A stretch of DNA of 64,000 nucleotides from Bombus terrestris (taxonomy: Eukaryota; Arthropoda; Insecta; Hymenoptera; Apidae). The notes under the pieces are model-generated. The model had not been told where the DNA came from. It saw only the letters and a list, made by a program, of their open reading frames with translations, and did not search any database. Location: NCBI RefSeq assembly GCF_910591885.1, contig NC_063274.1, forward strand, positions 14,902,164 to 14,966,163. Direction: 5' to 3'. Position numbers and translations under genes: made by a program. This document shows, piece by piece, positions 53,901 through 60,900 of this stretch (positions within the stretch are counted from its first letter, which is position 1; each line of letters begins with the position of its first letter).

Positions 53901-56862
53901 TTTGATTTGTTTATTATTTCTAAATTGACAAGGTGAGAACATTACTCGTATTTTAAAGAGAAAAGTAAATTATTATACTAGATTATGTGTACTATATGTT
54001 AAAGATCAGTAATGATATTGTGAAAGAACAATGCTATATTTGAGAAATTACTTAAAGGATTTTAAGGATTGTACATTTTTTGAAACACTTTAATTTGGCT
54101 GAAATGCAAACGTGGATATGAAAGTGAAAACAGCTCTTTTCAATCATGTCACTTTTAATGACAATTTTGGAAGATATTCTTGGAAGAACGTTTTCGAGGC
54201 TGCAAGGTCTTTTGAATTAGTTGGAAAAATCATAATATGTATTTGAAACCATCGAATCTCTCAGAACATTGAAAAGATGGGAACAGTCAGGAATGTTAGA
54301 TGAACTTTAAAATCAATATTACACACTTCGAATTCTTCAAGCTTTGAATTTGAAAAGTTTACTCGGAGCCTAATCATTAAAACTTATACATTTTTATTCT
54401 AGAGCTTAAACTTTCATTAGTATCTACCATAAACAAATTCTCATTACATTGTTCTTTTAAATGGTTTCACGAAATATTTTTCAAGCTAATGTTGTAAGCA
54501 ATGCATTTAAATAAACAATTATCTGTTTATTAATTATTAGTATAATTTACCTCATCTCCTACAATTGTTTACCAACTTCCTGTTTTATTTCATATCCATT
54601 TTTCATAAAGTATTTATTGTGCTAAAATCCATTATTTTAATTTCATCTCTCACAAAAACTACATTACTTATATTGTAACATAAGACAATAACCTGTATTA
54701 CAAAATAATCCAAAATATTATACGTAAACAAATATAAGTTGATAACAAGATATCGATATTTAAGTAGGTAATCGTCCATAATATTTTAACTACCATATTC
54801 TCTTTATTTTCTAATATTCAAAAAATGATTTCACGCTAAAAAAAGCAATAAAATTATGTGACTAATATCGTGGGAAACTTCGTTGAAGCAATTTGAATTG
54901 CAACGTATTTAAGAGAATAACGCAACACTAGGCAAGATTTAAAACGTACAAGTTTAAATTTATACGCCACATTAAGGCACGAATTATACTACAAAAGAAA
55001 TAAAATAAACATATATGCCAATTGGCAATATTCCTGGCTCACTTTCTACCAACAAGAAGAAGGAGAAAATGATTATTTGGGTGTACGGCCATACTGCATA
55101 CAACTTTTCGCATAAAACTGTGTAAAACAACGGCAGGCCGACGCAGTTCTTGATTTGCGAAGTTTTATAGCAAGATGGCACTATTCCGGCAGGAAAATGC
55201 CCACTATGAGAAAAGTTAAGTCCATTTACAAATATGTACGCGCCTACGTATTCCGGCAACGAGAGATTTGTAGACTTAAAGCGAGAAAATTCACGAGATT
55301 TTCTTTACTAATAAGTCTATCTTTCGTTAATGTATACATATAGTCTATTGATATATTCAATGTATATTACTACTATTTATACATATACATATGTACTGCC
55401 GATCGTAAGTACTAGGATATCTATTAATATCTAGCAGGAATTGAATGCTTTTCACTGTCTCTAATTTCTGTATAATTTATTATAAATCTGTTATTCCATT
55501 TGCATTATATGCATCTGATAATACAATACTAAATAAAGCGAAATATAATGAGTAAGTATGACAAGTTTTCTGAGAACTAAAGATTTATAGATATAAACTA
55601 AAACGAAAAATATTCACGAGATTTTACGAATGAATCTATCTTTCCTTAATGTTGCACTCGATTTATATTATTATTATCTATGCATAGTACTCTTTAACCC
55701 CCCGGAAAGATCAATCTCTATTACTATTATATAACTCTACATCGTACTATGTATTAGTCAAACGTTCCGAGAAGTTTCGAAAGTCTTGTATCAGATAAAT
55801 ATCGAATATCGTGTGTGTCATTGATAATAAGAAGAACAATGTTTTGATTCGATCAGCTTGTTTGATATTGTTTGACGAAACCGATCTATGTTGATCAAGC
55901 ATTTGTTTTGGATGTCTCGAGTCGGCGCGATTGTTATGATGAGTCACACACGATACCGAATCGGTTTATTCCCTGAACTATTTTTAGTAAATATTTCAAG
56001 TCGTCTATTCGTCACGAATATATGTAGGTATGTATGTAGATACATATGTATTTACATTATAGAATATAAAGTCGGCATCCATTATTTTAATAACGTTTAA
56101 TTTAAAGCTTCTAATATTTTAACATTAAAGCTATTAATAACTAAAAAAATATAGAGCCTATACTAAGCAAATCTAAATGGAAGTATTATAAAAAATATAC
56201 ATATAATACAAAAAGAAAAACAAACTTTCCCAATCCCCAAATCCGATAATTGTAGTATTAACGATTGAAAAAAGGAAATATAATCTAAAAATTGAACGTT
56301 TCATCATGTACAACAAACAAGCTGCGATTAACGAATGAGCACTAACTTTTCGAACACTCTATACCTTTGTCTATACGTTGCGCCCCCGCACGTAATACTC
56401 GGTGCACGCATGCTCCTTTCGCTCGTAACAGCATTTATTCAGCTGTTACGCTACAAGATCACGAATATGACCTTAGCAATTGCCAAGGAATTCTATCGAG
56501 CGCGACTCTTTATTCACTTGTCCGTTCCCCTCGGAAAATTATTCAGTTGTTCGAGAACAACGAATTGAAAAACTCGATTCGTTGTAGGGTCGACAGAAAC
56601 TAATTTCGAAGGTAATCCCGAAAGACAAACAACGATAACGACAGAGCGTCGAACGTGACCGGATCCATCTGTCGGCATAATTAGTCTCGGGCAAATTGTC
56701 CCTTCGTACGTCACTCGTGTCGAATTTTTATGCTGCAGACGAAAAAGTCGGGGCTTTTTCGTTTATTTGCAGTAACCACAAAACTGTGTACTCACCGGGG
56801 AAGCTGTGCGTATATGCGACGAAACACGCCGCGACGAGTAGAACTTCAGCAAAGGTTTTCAT
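2874..56862 (-). CDS. icarapin: Icarapin (Api m 10-like secreted protein), complete gene, four joined coding exons
   Basis: The coding exons in transcript order are 56862-56796, 23433-23224, 4924-4809 and 3173-2874 (67+210+116+300 = 693 nt, 230 residues plus TGA). Phases agree at every junction (1, 1, 0) and all introns are GT-AG. The product starts with a signal peptide (MKTFAEVLLVAACFVAYTHS, likely cleaved before FPG), then an acidic Ser/Asp-rich stretch (about 57-70), a Trp-rich core (WNWN...NFLDGWY, about 73-88), a basic segment HMKRIRDQMAGILSRIP (94-110) and a Thr/Ser-rich C-terminus. N-glycosylation sequons are at N125, N141 and N167. It matches honeybee icarapin (about 223 residues) along its length, from memory and not from a search. 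Icarapin is a carbohydrate-rich venom protein and allergen; its biochemical role is unknown, and relatives occur in insects without venom. The odd feature is the 54-kb span for a 0.7-kb coding sequence. Confidence 0.95.
3174..4808 (-). other. icarapin: Icarapin intron 3
   Basis: About 1.6 kb, GT-AG. It holds the TA microsatellite at 4240-4347. A 61-codon plus-strand frame at 3717-3902 has no recognisable content. Confidence 0.9.
4240..4347. repeat. TA microsatellite, interrupted
   Basis: Runs of (TA)n broken by AAATAA and TTGTATAATTG interruptions. It lies inside icarapin intron 3 and is likely length-polymorphic. Confidence 0.9.
4809..4924 (-). CDS. icarapin: Icarapin coding exon 3 (conserved core)
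   Basis: The acceptor is TGTTTTCAG|CCCACATG (AG at 4926-4925) and the donor is ACCAAG|GTCAGT (GT at 4808-4807). The exon completes Ala93 and encodes residues 94-131. It includes MAGILSRIPGDGVVNW and KIPEGANTTSTTK, nearly identical to the honeybee protein. A longer open frame covers the same DNA in the wrong phase, so simple ORF calling misses this exon. As I recall, honeybee variants differ by a few residues at the exon 2/3 junction. Here no second AG lies within about 30 nt upstream of the acceptor, so only the short form is visible. Confidence 0.95.
5262..5561. mobile_element. Non-autonomous piggyBac-like element (family A), about 300 bp
   Basis: The left end is TTAACCTTCCAGCTGTA and the right end, read in complement, is TTAACCCTCTATCTGCA, so the element is bounded by TTAA with matching termini. 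A subterminal motif (plus CTTAAACGACCCAGTATG at 5495-5512) lies 45 bp inside the right TTAA. A weaker inverted relative (GCGTCGTTTGTA region, 5276-5294) lies about 10 bp inside the left. It shares the CATACTGGGTCGTTYAAG motif with the element at 9816-10097. There is no transposase frame. TTAA boundaries and unequal internal repeat spacing are piggyBac traits; the assignment is inferred. Confidence 0.6.
8374..8541. mobile_element. Possible degraded family A element
   Basis: TTAACCCTGGGTCGTTGAA at 8374 looks like a family A terminus with the spacer before the GGGTCGTT motif deleted. A TTAA in the context TGGATTAA at 8538-8541 could be the other end (complement TTAATCC, as at 9816). Only short stretches match, so this is tentative. 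Confidence 0.2.
9253..9462. repeat. 30-bp minisatellite, about seven diverged copies
   Basis: Seven head-to-tail 30-bp units occur here, with a consensus starting AATCGAATAGATTGGTTTGG and continuing GACTCGTAGA. Copies 1 to 5 (9253-9402) are the clearest; the last two are more diverged. Because 30 is a multiple of three, one minus-strand frame stays open through it and reads as repeated 10-residue units (NLFDxYxSQx). I regard that frame as a by-product of the repeat, not a gene. Confidence 0.85.
9816..10097. mobile_element. Non-autonomous piggyBac-like element (family A), about 282 bp
   Basis: The left end is TTAATCCTCGATCTG and the right end complement is TTAACCCTTCATCCG, both on TTAA. The subterminal motif CATACTGGGTCGTTCAAG (9858-9875) is 38 bp inside the left TTAA. 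Its inverted copy AACGGTCCAGTATG (10069-10082) is 11 bp inside the right TTAA. The long-spaced end is on the left here and on the right in the 5262-5561 copy, so the two are inverted relative to each other. The interior has runs of TTTTACG repeats and no coding potential. Confidence 0.65.
12640..12940. other. GC-richer block in icarapin intron 2
   Basis: GC clearly exceeds the flanks. An 8-bp inverted repeat (GGTGGTCG and CGACCACC, about 12650-12685) is at its start. A 69-codon plus-strand frame has no recognisable domain. It could be a conserved regulatory segment, which is inferred only from composition. Confidence 0.25.
18714..18971. mobile_element. Non-autonomous piggyBac-like element (family C), copy 1, 258 bp
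   Basis: The left end is TTAACATTAAAATTACC. A 19-bp palindrome ACCAGTCAAATTGACTGGT (18733-18751) begins 15 bp after the left TTAA. Its partner ACCAGTCAAAATGACTGGT (18905-18923) ends 44 bp before the TTAA at 18968. The right terminal repeat itself has diverged. The spacing is nearly identical to copy 2 and to the terminal/internal repeat layout known for piggyBac. Confidence 0.65.
19094..19354. mobile_element. Non-autonomous piggyBac-like element (family C), copy 2, 261 bp
   Basis: The left end is TTAACACTAGAAATTCC and the right end complement is TTAACACTAGAATTACC, a clear terminal inverted repeat on TTAA. Copies of the 19-bp subterminal motif lie at 19113-19131 and 19289-19307, 15 bp from the left TTAA and 43 bp from the right. 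The DNA just inside the left motif (TACAATTTTAT) also matches copy 1. There is no transposase coding capacity. Confidence 0.75.
19946..20093. repeat. Homopurine tract (GA/AAAG-rich)
   Basis: About 150 bases almost free of pyrimidines on the plus strand, with AAAGAAAA runs at 20030-20070. It creates long low-complexity frames on both strands (Lys/Glu-rich and Phe-rich), which I do not accept as genes. Confidence 0.85.
20870..21003. repeat. Degenerate tandem repeat, unit about 36 bp
   Basis: Repeated AAAGTAACTTCGAAACT-type units occur at about 20871, 20907, 20944 and 20969, followed by TATTTCACG-type tails. Earlier weaker units (GAGTAACTTTGATACC, 20815) suggest the array started further left. 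Confidence 0.6.
21505..21550. repeat. Short tandem repeat GTGTGTAATATAC
   Basis: About three copies of a 17-bp unit (TATACTGTGTGTAATA) run into a short TA stretch. Confidence 0.7.
21780..22640. other. GC-richer block in icarapin intron 2 near exon 2
   Basis: A long stretch with many CpG dinucleotides, about 0.8 kb downstream of exon 2 in transcript direction. Overlapping open frames of 60-100 codons occur in several frames on both strands, as expected where TAA/TAG codons are scarce. None has a recognisable domain. It is a candidate regulatory region from composition alone. Confidence 0.3.
23224..23433 (-). CDS. icarapin: Icarapin coding exon 2 (N-terminal part of mature protein)
   Basis: The acceptor is TTTTTTACAG|GTGC (AG at 23435-23434) and the donor is CTGCAAG|GTACGTG (GT at 23223-23222). 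The exon completes Gly23 and encodes residues 24-92. Recognisable family blocks are NNVDTVVVLPS, SQMMSAAFDFP and NFLDGWYSSLQ; the honeybee protein has NVDTVLVLPS, QMMAATFDFP and NFLDGWYQTLQ. Between them lies an Asp/Ser run that differs in length between species. An open frame continues a few codons into both flanking introns and should not be taken as exon. Confidence 0.95.
24832..25128. mobile_element. Non-autonomous piggyBac-like element (family B), 297 bp
   Basis: The left end is TTAACCGTTTGAGTCCCAG and the right end complement is TTAACCGTTTGAGTTCCAA, a 14-bp perfect terminal match followed by a near match, on TTAA. A subterminal AGCGCGAT motif occurs 51 bp inside the left TTAA (from 24887) and, inverted, 17 bp inside the right (25100-25107). 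The unequal spacing matches the other families here. There is no open frame for a transposase. Confidence 0.7.
25440..26450. other. GC-richer block with purine tract in icarapin intron 1
   Basis: Composition rises sharply here, and the homopurine tract 25795-25872 (AAGAAAAAG type) is included. The longest open frame of the window (170 codons, minus, 25514-26026) lies here. It has a Phe run from the purine tract and no domain that I recognise, so I do not call it a gene. Confidence 0.3.
27727..27868. repeat. 142-bp inverted repeat (small MITE or hairpin)
   Basis: The left arm begins CGTTGCTGAAAAGAAGACTG (27727) and the right arm complement begins CGTTGCCGAAAAGAAGACTA (from 27868). That gives 23-bp arms with two mismatches, extending imperfectly to about 33 bp. 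The flanks carry ATAG on both sides within two bases, a possible 4-bp target duplication. It could be a tiny MITE or a transcribed hairpin. Confidence 0.5.
28610..29500. other. GC-richer block with polypyrimidine tract in icarapin intron 1
   Basis: The block contains about 80 bases of nearly pure pyrimidine on the plus strand (29078-29158) and many CpGs. Overlapping frames on both strands lack recognisable domains. Its function is unknown; it is a candidate regulatory or structural element by composition. Confidence 0.3.
37262..37330. repeat. Homopurine tract
   Basis: A GGAGAAGGAGAAAAAAGAGG-type run with almost no pyrimidines, at the edge of a GC-richer block (37060-37830). Confidence 0.8.
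39553..39605. repeat. Perfect 17-bp hairpin
   Basis: The arms ATTATTAGTTTGAGATA (39553-39569) and its exact complement (39589-39605) flank a 19-nt loop. No U-run or open frame is attached. Confidence 0.85.
39662..39730. repeat. CT microsatellite and poly-A run
   Basis: (CT)n at 39664-39683 and 14 consecutive A at 39717-39730. Confidence 0.9.
40388..40751. repeat. Tandem duplication, 186-bp unit, two copies
   Basis: TCGGTGTATTTATAAAATTT and the following TTCGAAATGTTATTAAAAGGA are identical in both copies (starting 40461 and 40647, a period of 186). The unit begins near TTTGCTATGATTAGTT / CTCTGCCATGATTAGTT and ends near TTATAAAGC. A very degraded third copy may lie at about 40925-41025. The copies differ elsewhere, so the duplication is not recent, yet a 39-bp core is unchanged. 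Confidence 0.8.
41030..41098. repeat. Purine-rich tract
   Basis: GAAGGAAAAGGAAAAAGAAA-type sequence on the plus strand just after the 186-bp duplication. Confidence 0.7.
41761..41905. repeat. TA microsatellite with GTAATATAT repeats
   Basis: (TA)n of about 21 units lies at 41863-41905, preceded at 41761-41822 by repeated GTAATATAT units. It produces a spurious Ile-Tyr repeat frame. Confidence 0.9.
42290..42980. other. GC-richer block in icarapin intron 1
   Basis: Raised GC with many CpGs. A 108-codon plus-strand frame (42606-42932) shows no domain that I recognise. It is a candidate regulatory segment only. Confidence 0.25.
48640..49280. other. GC-rich block with strong secondary structure potential
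   Basis: One of the most GC-rich parts of the window. It contains a perfect 12-bp inverted repeat (48764-48775 with 48868-48879), internal small hairpins (48787-48803; TGGC/GCCA at 48808/48829), and a GGGGG-TGTA-CCCCC hairpin followed by six T on the plus strand (48912-48931). Frames on both strands have no known domain. It could be a structured noncoding RNA or a regulatory element. Confidence 0.35.
56330..56790. promoter_or_regulatory. icarapin: GC-richer segment at the 5' end of icarapin intron 1
   Basis: It directly follows exon 1 in transcript direction and is richer in GC than the rest of the intron. First-intron segments next to exon 1 often hold enhancers; that role is inferred. Several overlapping frames (60-78 codons) have no recognisable content. 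Confidence 0.25.
56796..56862 (-). CDS. icarapin: Icarapin coding exon 1 (signal peptide)
   Basis: The minus strand reads from ATG at 56862 through 22 codons plus one base to a donor with sequence CCCCG|GTGAGT (GT at 56795-56794). The ATG sits in AACAAAAATG, a good insect initiation context. The exon encodes almost exactly the hydrophobic signal peptide and ends in phase 1 just after the predicted cleavage site. The mature protein therefore starts with exon 2. No in-frame upstream extension is needed, because the residues match the icarapin N-terminus from the first Met. Confidence 0.93.
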
Positions 56863-57060
56863 TTTTGTTTTCCTGTCGCGCTGATTTAGAAAAGCCGCTA
56901 GCGGTAAGTTTCTGCAACGATGATTCGATTAGTACTGACGGGTTCGGCTTCTTGCGAACGAGATTGTCACACAACTCGCGAGGGGATCAAGGTCACTCAC
57001 AGAACCAGCTCACTGAAACTCGCTGACGCTTTGCACTACGACTTTTGTCTCGCGCCACTC
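56863..57060 (-). promoter_or_regulatory. icarapin: Icarapin 5' UTR and core promoter region
   Basis: This segment lies immediately upstream of the icarapin ATG. On the minus strand a TATA-like CATATAGAG occurs at about 57067-57059. An arthropod initiator-type TCAGT follows at 57016-57012, about 45 bp downstream, somewhat further than the ideal 30 bp. The 5' UTR would then be about 150 nt if unspliced. The exact start site cannot be fixed from sequence. Confidence 0.35.
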
Positions 57061-57113
57061 TATATGTGATCGTTTGCCTGCTGCTCGACCAATCATCGTG
57101 TACCTCGCCGTAA

Positions 57114-57138
57114 TCACGTGAACCATTGGTCACGTGAC
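57114..57138. promoter_or_regulatory. Pair of CACGTG E-boxes upstream of icarapin
   Basis: TCACGTGA (57114-57121) and GTCACGTGAC (57129-57138) carry CACGTG cores 16 bp apart, separated by ACCATTGGT, itself an inverted CCAAT-type palindrome. They lie about 100 bp upstream of the proposed icarapin start. CACGTG sites are bound by bHLH and bHLH-zip factors (USF, Max/Myc, MITF/TFE, Clock-type). Which one acts here is unknown. Confidence 0.5.
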
Positions 57139-57180
57139 TGTACGGCGCGCTGCTTGACTCATAGCACAACGTTTTTTCCC

Positions 57181-58100
57181 GGTATTACTAATTTACATTC
57201 TACTATAATACATTCTGCTATGTCGCTATCGTCTTCAACAACTGTGTAAACAGAATGATCGCGACTATTCTTTATGATTAATTTTATAGAGAATTGCAAA
57301 CTGATGTTGTTGATGTGATAATGATAGAGAACACTATGGATGATACTGTGTTTTTTTACAGTTACAAGTTCTTTTTCCATTCTGCGAATTTTTAACGTAT
57401 GATTTTACGTTAACTACTAGCTACGATTATTTGCAATAAATACGTTGGAGAATTAATGATACTATAAGACGTAAAAGTCAGCCACAGCTATGTTATTTGT
57501 TCTATGAAATGGACTTAACGCATTATATTTGCAACCTTTATTATGCATGCGCATCTGAACTGGAATATCGAGGAAAATTTTATAGCAATGAAATTCAATA
57601 ACTACTGTTTCAAATACAGGATTACTGATTCCGCTTGACCGTGTTTGTATCGTCAGGTAAGAGATTATACTACACGTATATGTACGAAATCTGTTAATAA
57701 TTCTTTAAATCTCTATTTTTAGATTTCATTGCAATGGAGGAGCTATTTGTAAAAATCAAATGTAATTCATCCAAGATATTATCGTGGTAGAATAAAATAT
57801 TGTAAATATTATAAGTACATAATAATATTCAATCATTTTCTTCTATTATATAAAACAATTTATTGAAATAATTGATCTTATAATATCATATTGCATTCTT
57901 GCCAAAGGAAATATTTATAATTGAACGGAAGGTAAATTTCCTACAGATCCTTGATGTTGCGAATTCATCGATGGGTAGCATCGGTTTATTCATGAGTTTA
58001 ATTTTTCTAACCAATCAGTATATAATCACAGTGTGCCGTTAATTATAGTGGTATGAAATTATGTACATACATAAATCAGTTTCATCGTTTCACTTACTTT
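57181..58100. other. Intergenic DNA upstream of icarapin
   Basis: AT-rich. It includes a possible 37-nt plus-strand exon at 57620-57656 with acceptor AATACAG and strong donor CAG|GTAAGAG, discussed in the findings. No recognisable protein gene. Confidence 0.4.
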
Positions 58101-58136
58101 TAATCAGGATTGGCTCATTTAATAAGAGGGCCAGAT

Positions 58137-58205
58137 GCAAGAAATATTTTGGAAGAAATATTTGTAAGAAATATTTGCAAGAAATATTATTTGCAAGAAA
58201 TATTA
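58137..58205. repeat. Short tandem repeat GCAAGAAATATT
   Basis: About five copies of a 12-16 bp unit (GCAAGAAATATT and variants). The repeat lies within a 62-codon plus-strand frame (58110-58298). That frame is preceded by an acceptor-like TTTTAATCAG and followed by AATAAA at 58302. It may be part of an unknown terminal exon or may simply be a repeat; the protein is not recognised. Confidence 0.6.
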
Positions 58206-58309
58206 GTCCCAAATAATTCCTTATCTGCAAAAAAAGCATATTTTCTTGAAAAAATGAAGAAAAATAGATATAATAAAGAAAATAACATCAAAAAATAAGA
58301 AAATAAACA

Positions 58310-59750
58310 TTAACATATTTAAATATGTAACCCTTTATTGTTATATCATCAATAATATTGAAAAAATTTCAATTTTTTATATTTTTATCAATAGTTAATA
58401 TTACATGTGCGTTTAATCATTCTGCACACATTCTGGTCGAGTTCACAAAATGAAATTAATTTTAACCAATTAAAAACTTTTCGTTCTAATTTTCTACTTT
58501 TTAATTATTTTGTCCTTTTTCCGGGGCTCCTGTATAACCTTGTTACATCTTCTGTGTAAACGGCCCTGCTTACAATCGTTCGAAAATACGTATTGTTCGT
58601 TTTCTTGAAATATCGAGGTAATGTTATATATCATGGAAATAAATTCAGATATAGGAAACAATGACATCAATCATATTATTTATTATCGAATGATTTGGTA
58701 TTTCCGATATTACAAATAACCTTGGTAATGTTTCGAAGATAATTAATCTCACTCGGTACTCCGGTACTTGTAGGTATGTATAGCTACATTAACTACATAC
58801 ATACTAATGATGTCTGTATATGCGTTGGTCTACCTTGAATTGTTATGTGCGGTAATCAGTCCATTTTGGTTCAAAGGTGAATTAGATTTCTCCGTGTTCC
58901 CCTAACACAAGATGATGTACAAGATGTTTTAGAAGTCAATGATGCAGGGAATAGTAATGAAGGTTAGTAGTGAAACAAACATTCTTTTCCACTATAACCA
59001 CTTTTCCACTATAATAAAATAAATTTATTAAGATTGGTGTCTATCATTTTTGTAAGTTTTCCATAAATTTGAATACGCTGTTCCTTTTTTTATATTATTT
59101 AATATAATAATATAAGGATAAAGTAACATAACCTAAATGTGGTTGGTGGTCGCACTACATATTTAGCGTTCGTAACCACATTAATATGCAAAATATATCG
59201 CTATATAAAGTAGAATAAGACATTAGAAACACGATTTAATAATTAATGTCGTCGTGATATTCAAAATGGAAGTTTTCATTTAGTAAACGTTCGCAAAATT
59301 TCAATAACATTGCGAATGAATACAATTTCATTAAAAAATTCTTGTTCATTTAAATGTCAATCATTCATGCCAGATTGATTTGCACGTTCTACGATTTACA
59401 GTTTACCTCAATTCATCTTTACAAACATTACGTAAAAAATTCACGTCAAGGATACCTTTGCAGATATGCAAATATAATTGATCATTTCATATCACCACAA
59501 GGAAAGGTTAACTGTACATGCGATAGCAATAACTGGTTGTAATCGTAGAATAAGAAGAGTGTACACTTTTAACCTTGTTTTCATCGAACATGTGCAAGTG
59601 TGACACTTCATGAATTTCAAAAGTCATTATTAACGAGTTCAGCCATTCAACAACGTGGCAATTTTTTTTGCAACCAGATACAAACAAGACCGTGTAATCG
59701 TCGACGAATGGAGAATTTGTCGACGAAACCACGTAGTTCCTCTTAGCTAA
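58310..59750. other. Intergenic AT-rich DNA
   Basis: No convincing gene. Short frames of about 62-74 codons (59354-59542 plus, 59508-59732 minus) have no recognisable domain. Confidence 0.4.
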
Positions 59751-59759
59751 TGATGCAAT

Positions 59760-60900
59760 TTCAACAGGTCATTGAATACGCGAATGTCTCAAACGATCGT
59801 GCAAGTAAATGGCCTACAGTGTGAATCGTGAGTACTTATGCGAGCTGTTACTACGCACGTTAAACGATCATACGGTCGTGGAATATAAATGGGAAGTTTC
59901 ATTAACGACATTGCACGTATGTTCCGTCGAATTTTCGAGATGCTACACTTGCTTGGAAACCAGCACCGATTTCGCGAAAATGCGCCCCGTGGATCGACCG
60001 TGATCTCGTATTTTATTGTTGTTTTTCTTTTCGTGTCCATTTTCTCCGATCTTTCCGGTCGAGTGTACGATTACGATTTATAACGTAGAAAATCTGGAAT
60101 GGTGTTCGAGCAACCATGAGCGATCGGTTTGATCGTGCATCGAGTTAACAAAGCGAAATCGTTCGAGAAATATGTATTACATTTTCGTTGCGATTTTGCA
60201 TAATGCGATTGAATAAAATTTACGCACGTGACGTGTTCGACGGTTACGTAATATTTTCGCCAGAATTCGATATAATGTTCGAAACGTGGCGATCATCGAT
60301 AATTGATGTGTTATATTAATAGCAACAAAGGCACATCGGACAATGATTTGAAAAATAAAATAAAATCGATTTGCGATAGGCCAGGCAACAAAGCAGTGTT
60401 ACCAATTTTCCGATATCCTGTAATAATGTTTGAACGATTTACTTCCTCCATTTCGCGGCGTTTCTCCGTAATGACTCGTTGAAATCGTGAAATTCAAGCG
60501 TACAATGAATCGAACGATCATCAGTTGACGTAAATTTATTTCGAAGAGAAGATCAGGCGTCGGCGTTAATTTGGTGTCTCGTAAAGTCGTAAACAACGTG
60601 GCTTGCGTTCTAAATGGACGAGGATTTCCGGTGTTTTATCGGAGACCATAAAGCCGTGTGTTACGATTGTGCCCGTCGATATCCTGATCTTCGTCGCGAA
60701 TGCCTTTCTAGTATGATCTCTTTTGCAACGACGACAGTTCCTCTTTATTTTTTCTCTATTCTTTTTTGTTCTTTTTTTATCTTCCCGTTTTATCAGTTGC
60801 ACCACTCGCAGAAACGAAGTGATACACCGTTGGTTGCGAGATACGATTTTTGTACTTCGTTCGATTAGTTTAAAGAATAACAAAACGGAACAGATTGCGT
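59760..60900. other. GC-richer intergenic blocks
   Basis: Two CpG-containing blocks (59760-60310 and 60400-60900). Overlapping frames of 60-105 codons occur on both strands, some ending in hydrophobic stretches, but none matches a family I know. A distal regulatory region or exons of an unannotated transcript are both possible. Confidence 0.25.

Larger units (their letters stand above)
23434..56795 (-). other. icarapin: Icarapin intron 1 (33.4 kb)
   Basis: The donor GTGAGT and acceptor TTTTTTACAG bound this intron, which is in phase 1. Apart from the repeats and blocks listed separately it is AT-rich DNA without convincing exons. GC-richer blocks are 25440-26450, 27240-27500, 28610-29500, 37060-37830, 39830-40350, 41100-41390, 42290-42980, 47740-48000, 48640-49280 and 56330-56790. 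I see nothing specific in the intervals 30.4-37.0 kb, 43.0-47.7 kb and 49.3-56.3 kb beyond short AT repeats. Confidence 0.9.

Noticed and set aside
54984..55259. 91-codon minus-strand frame with hydrophobic segments, considered as a retroposed mitochondrial protein gene
   Set aside because: I could not match it to any family on either strand or in any frame.
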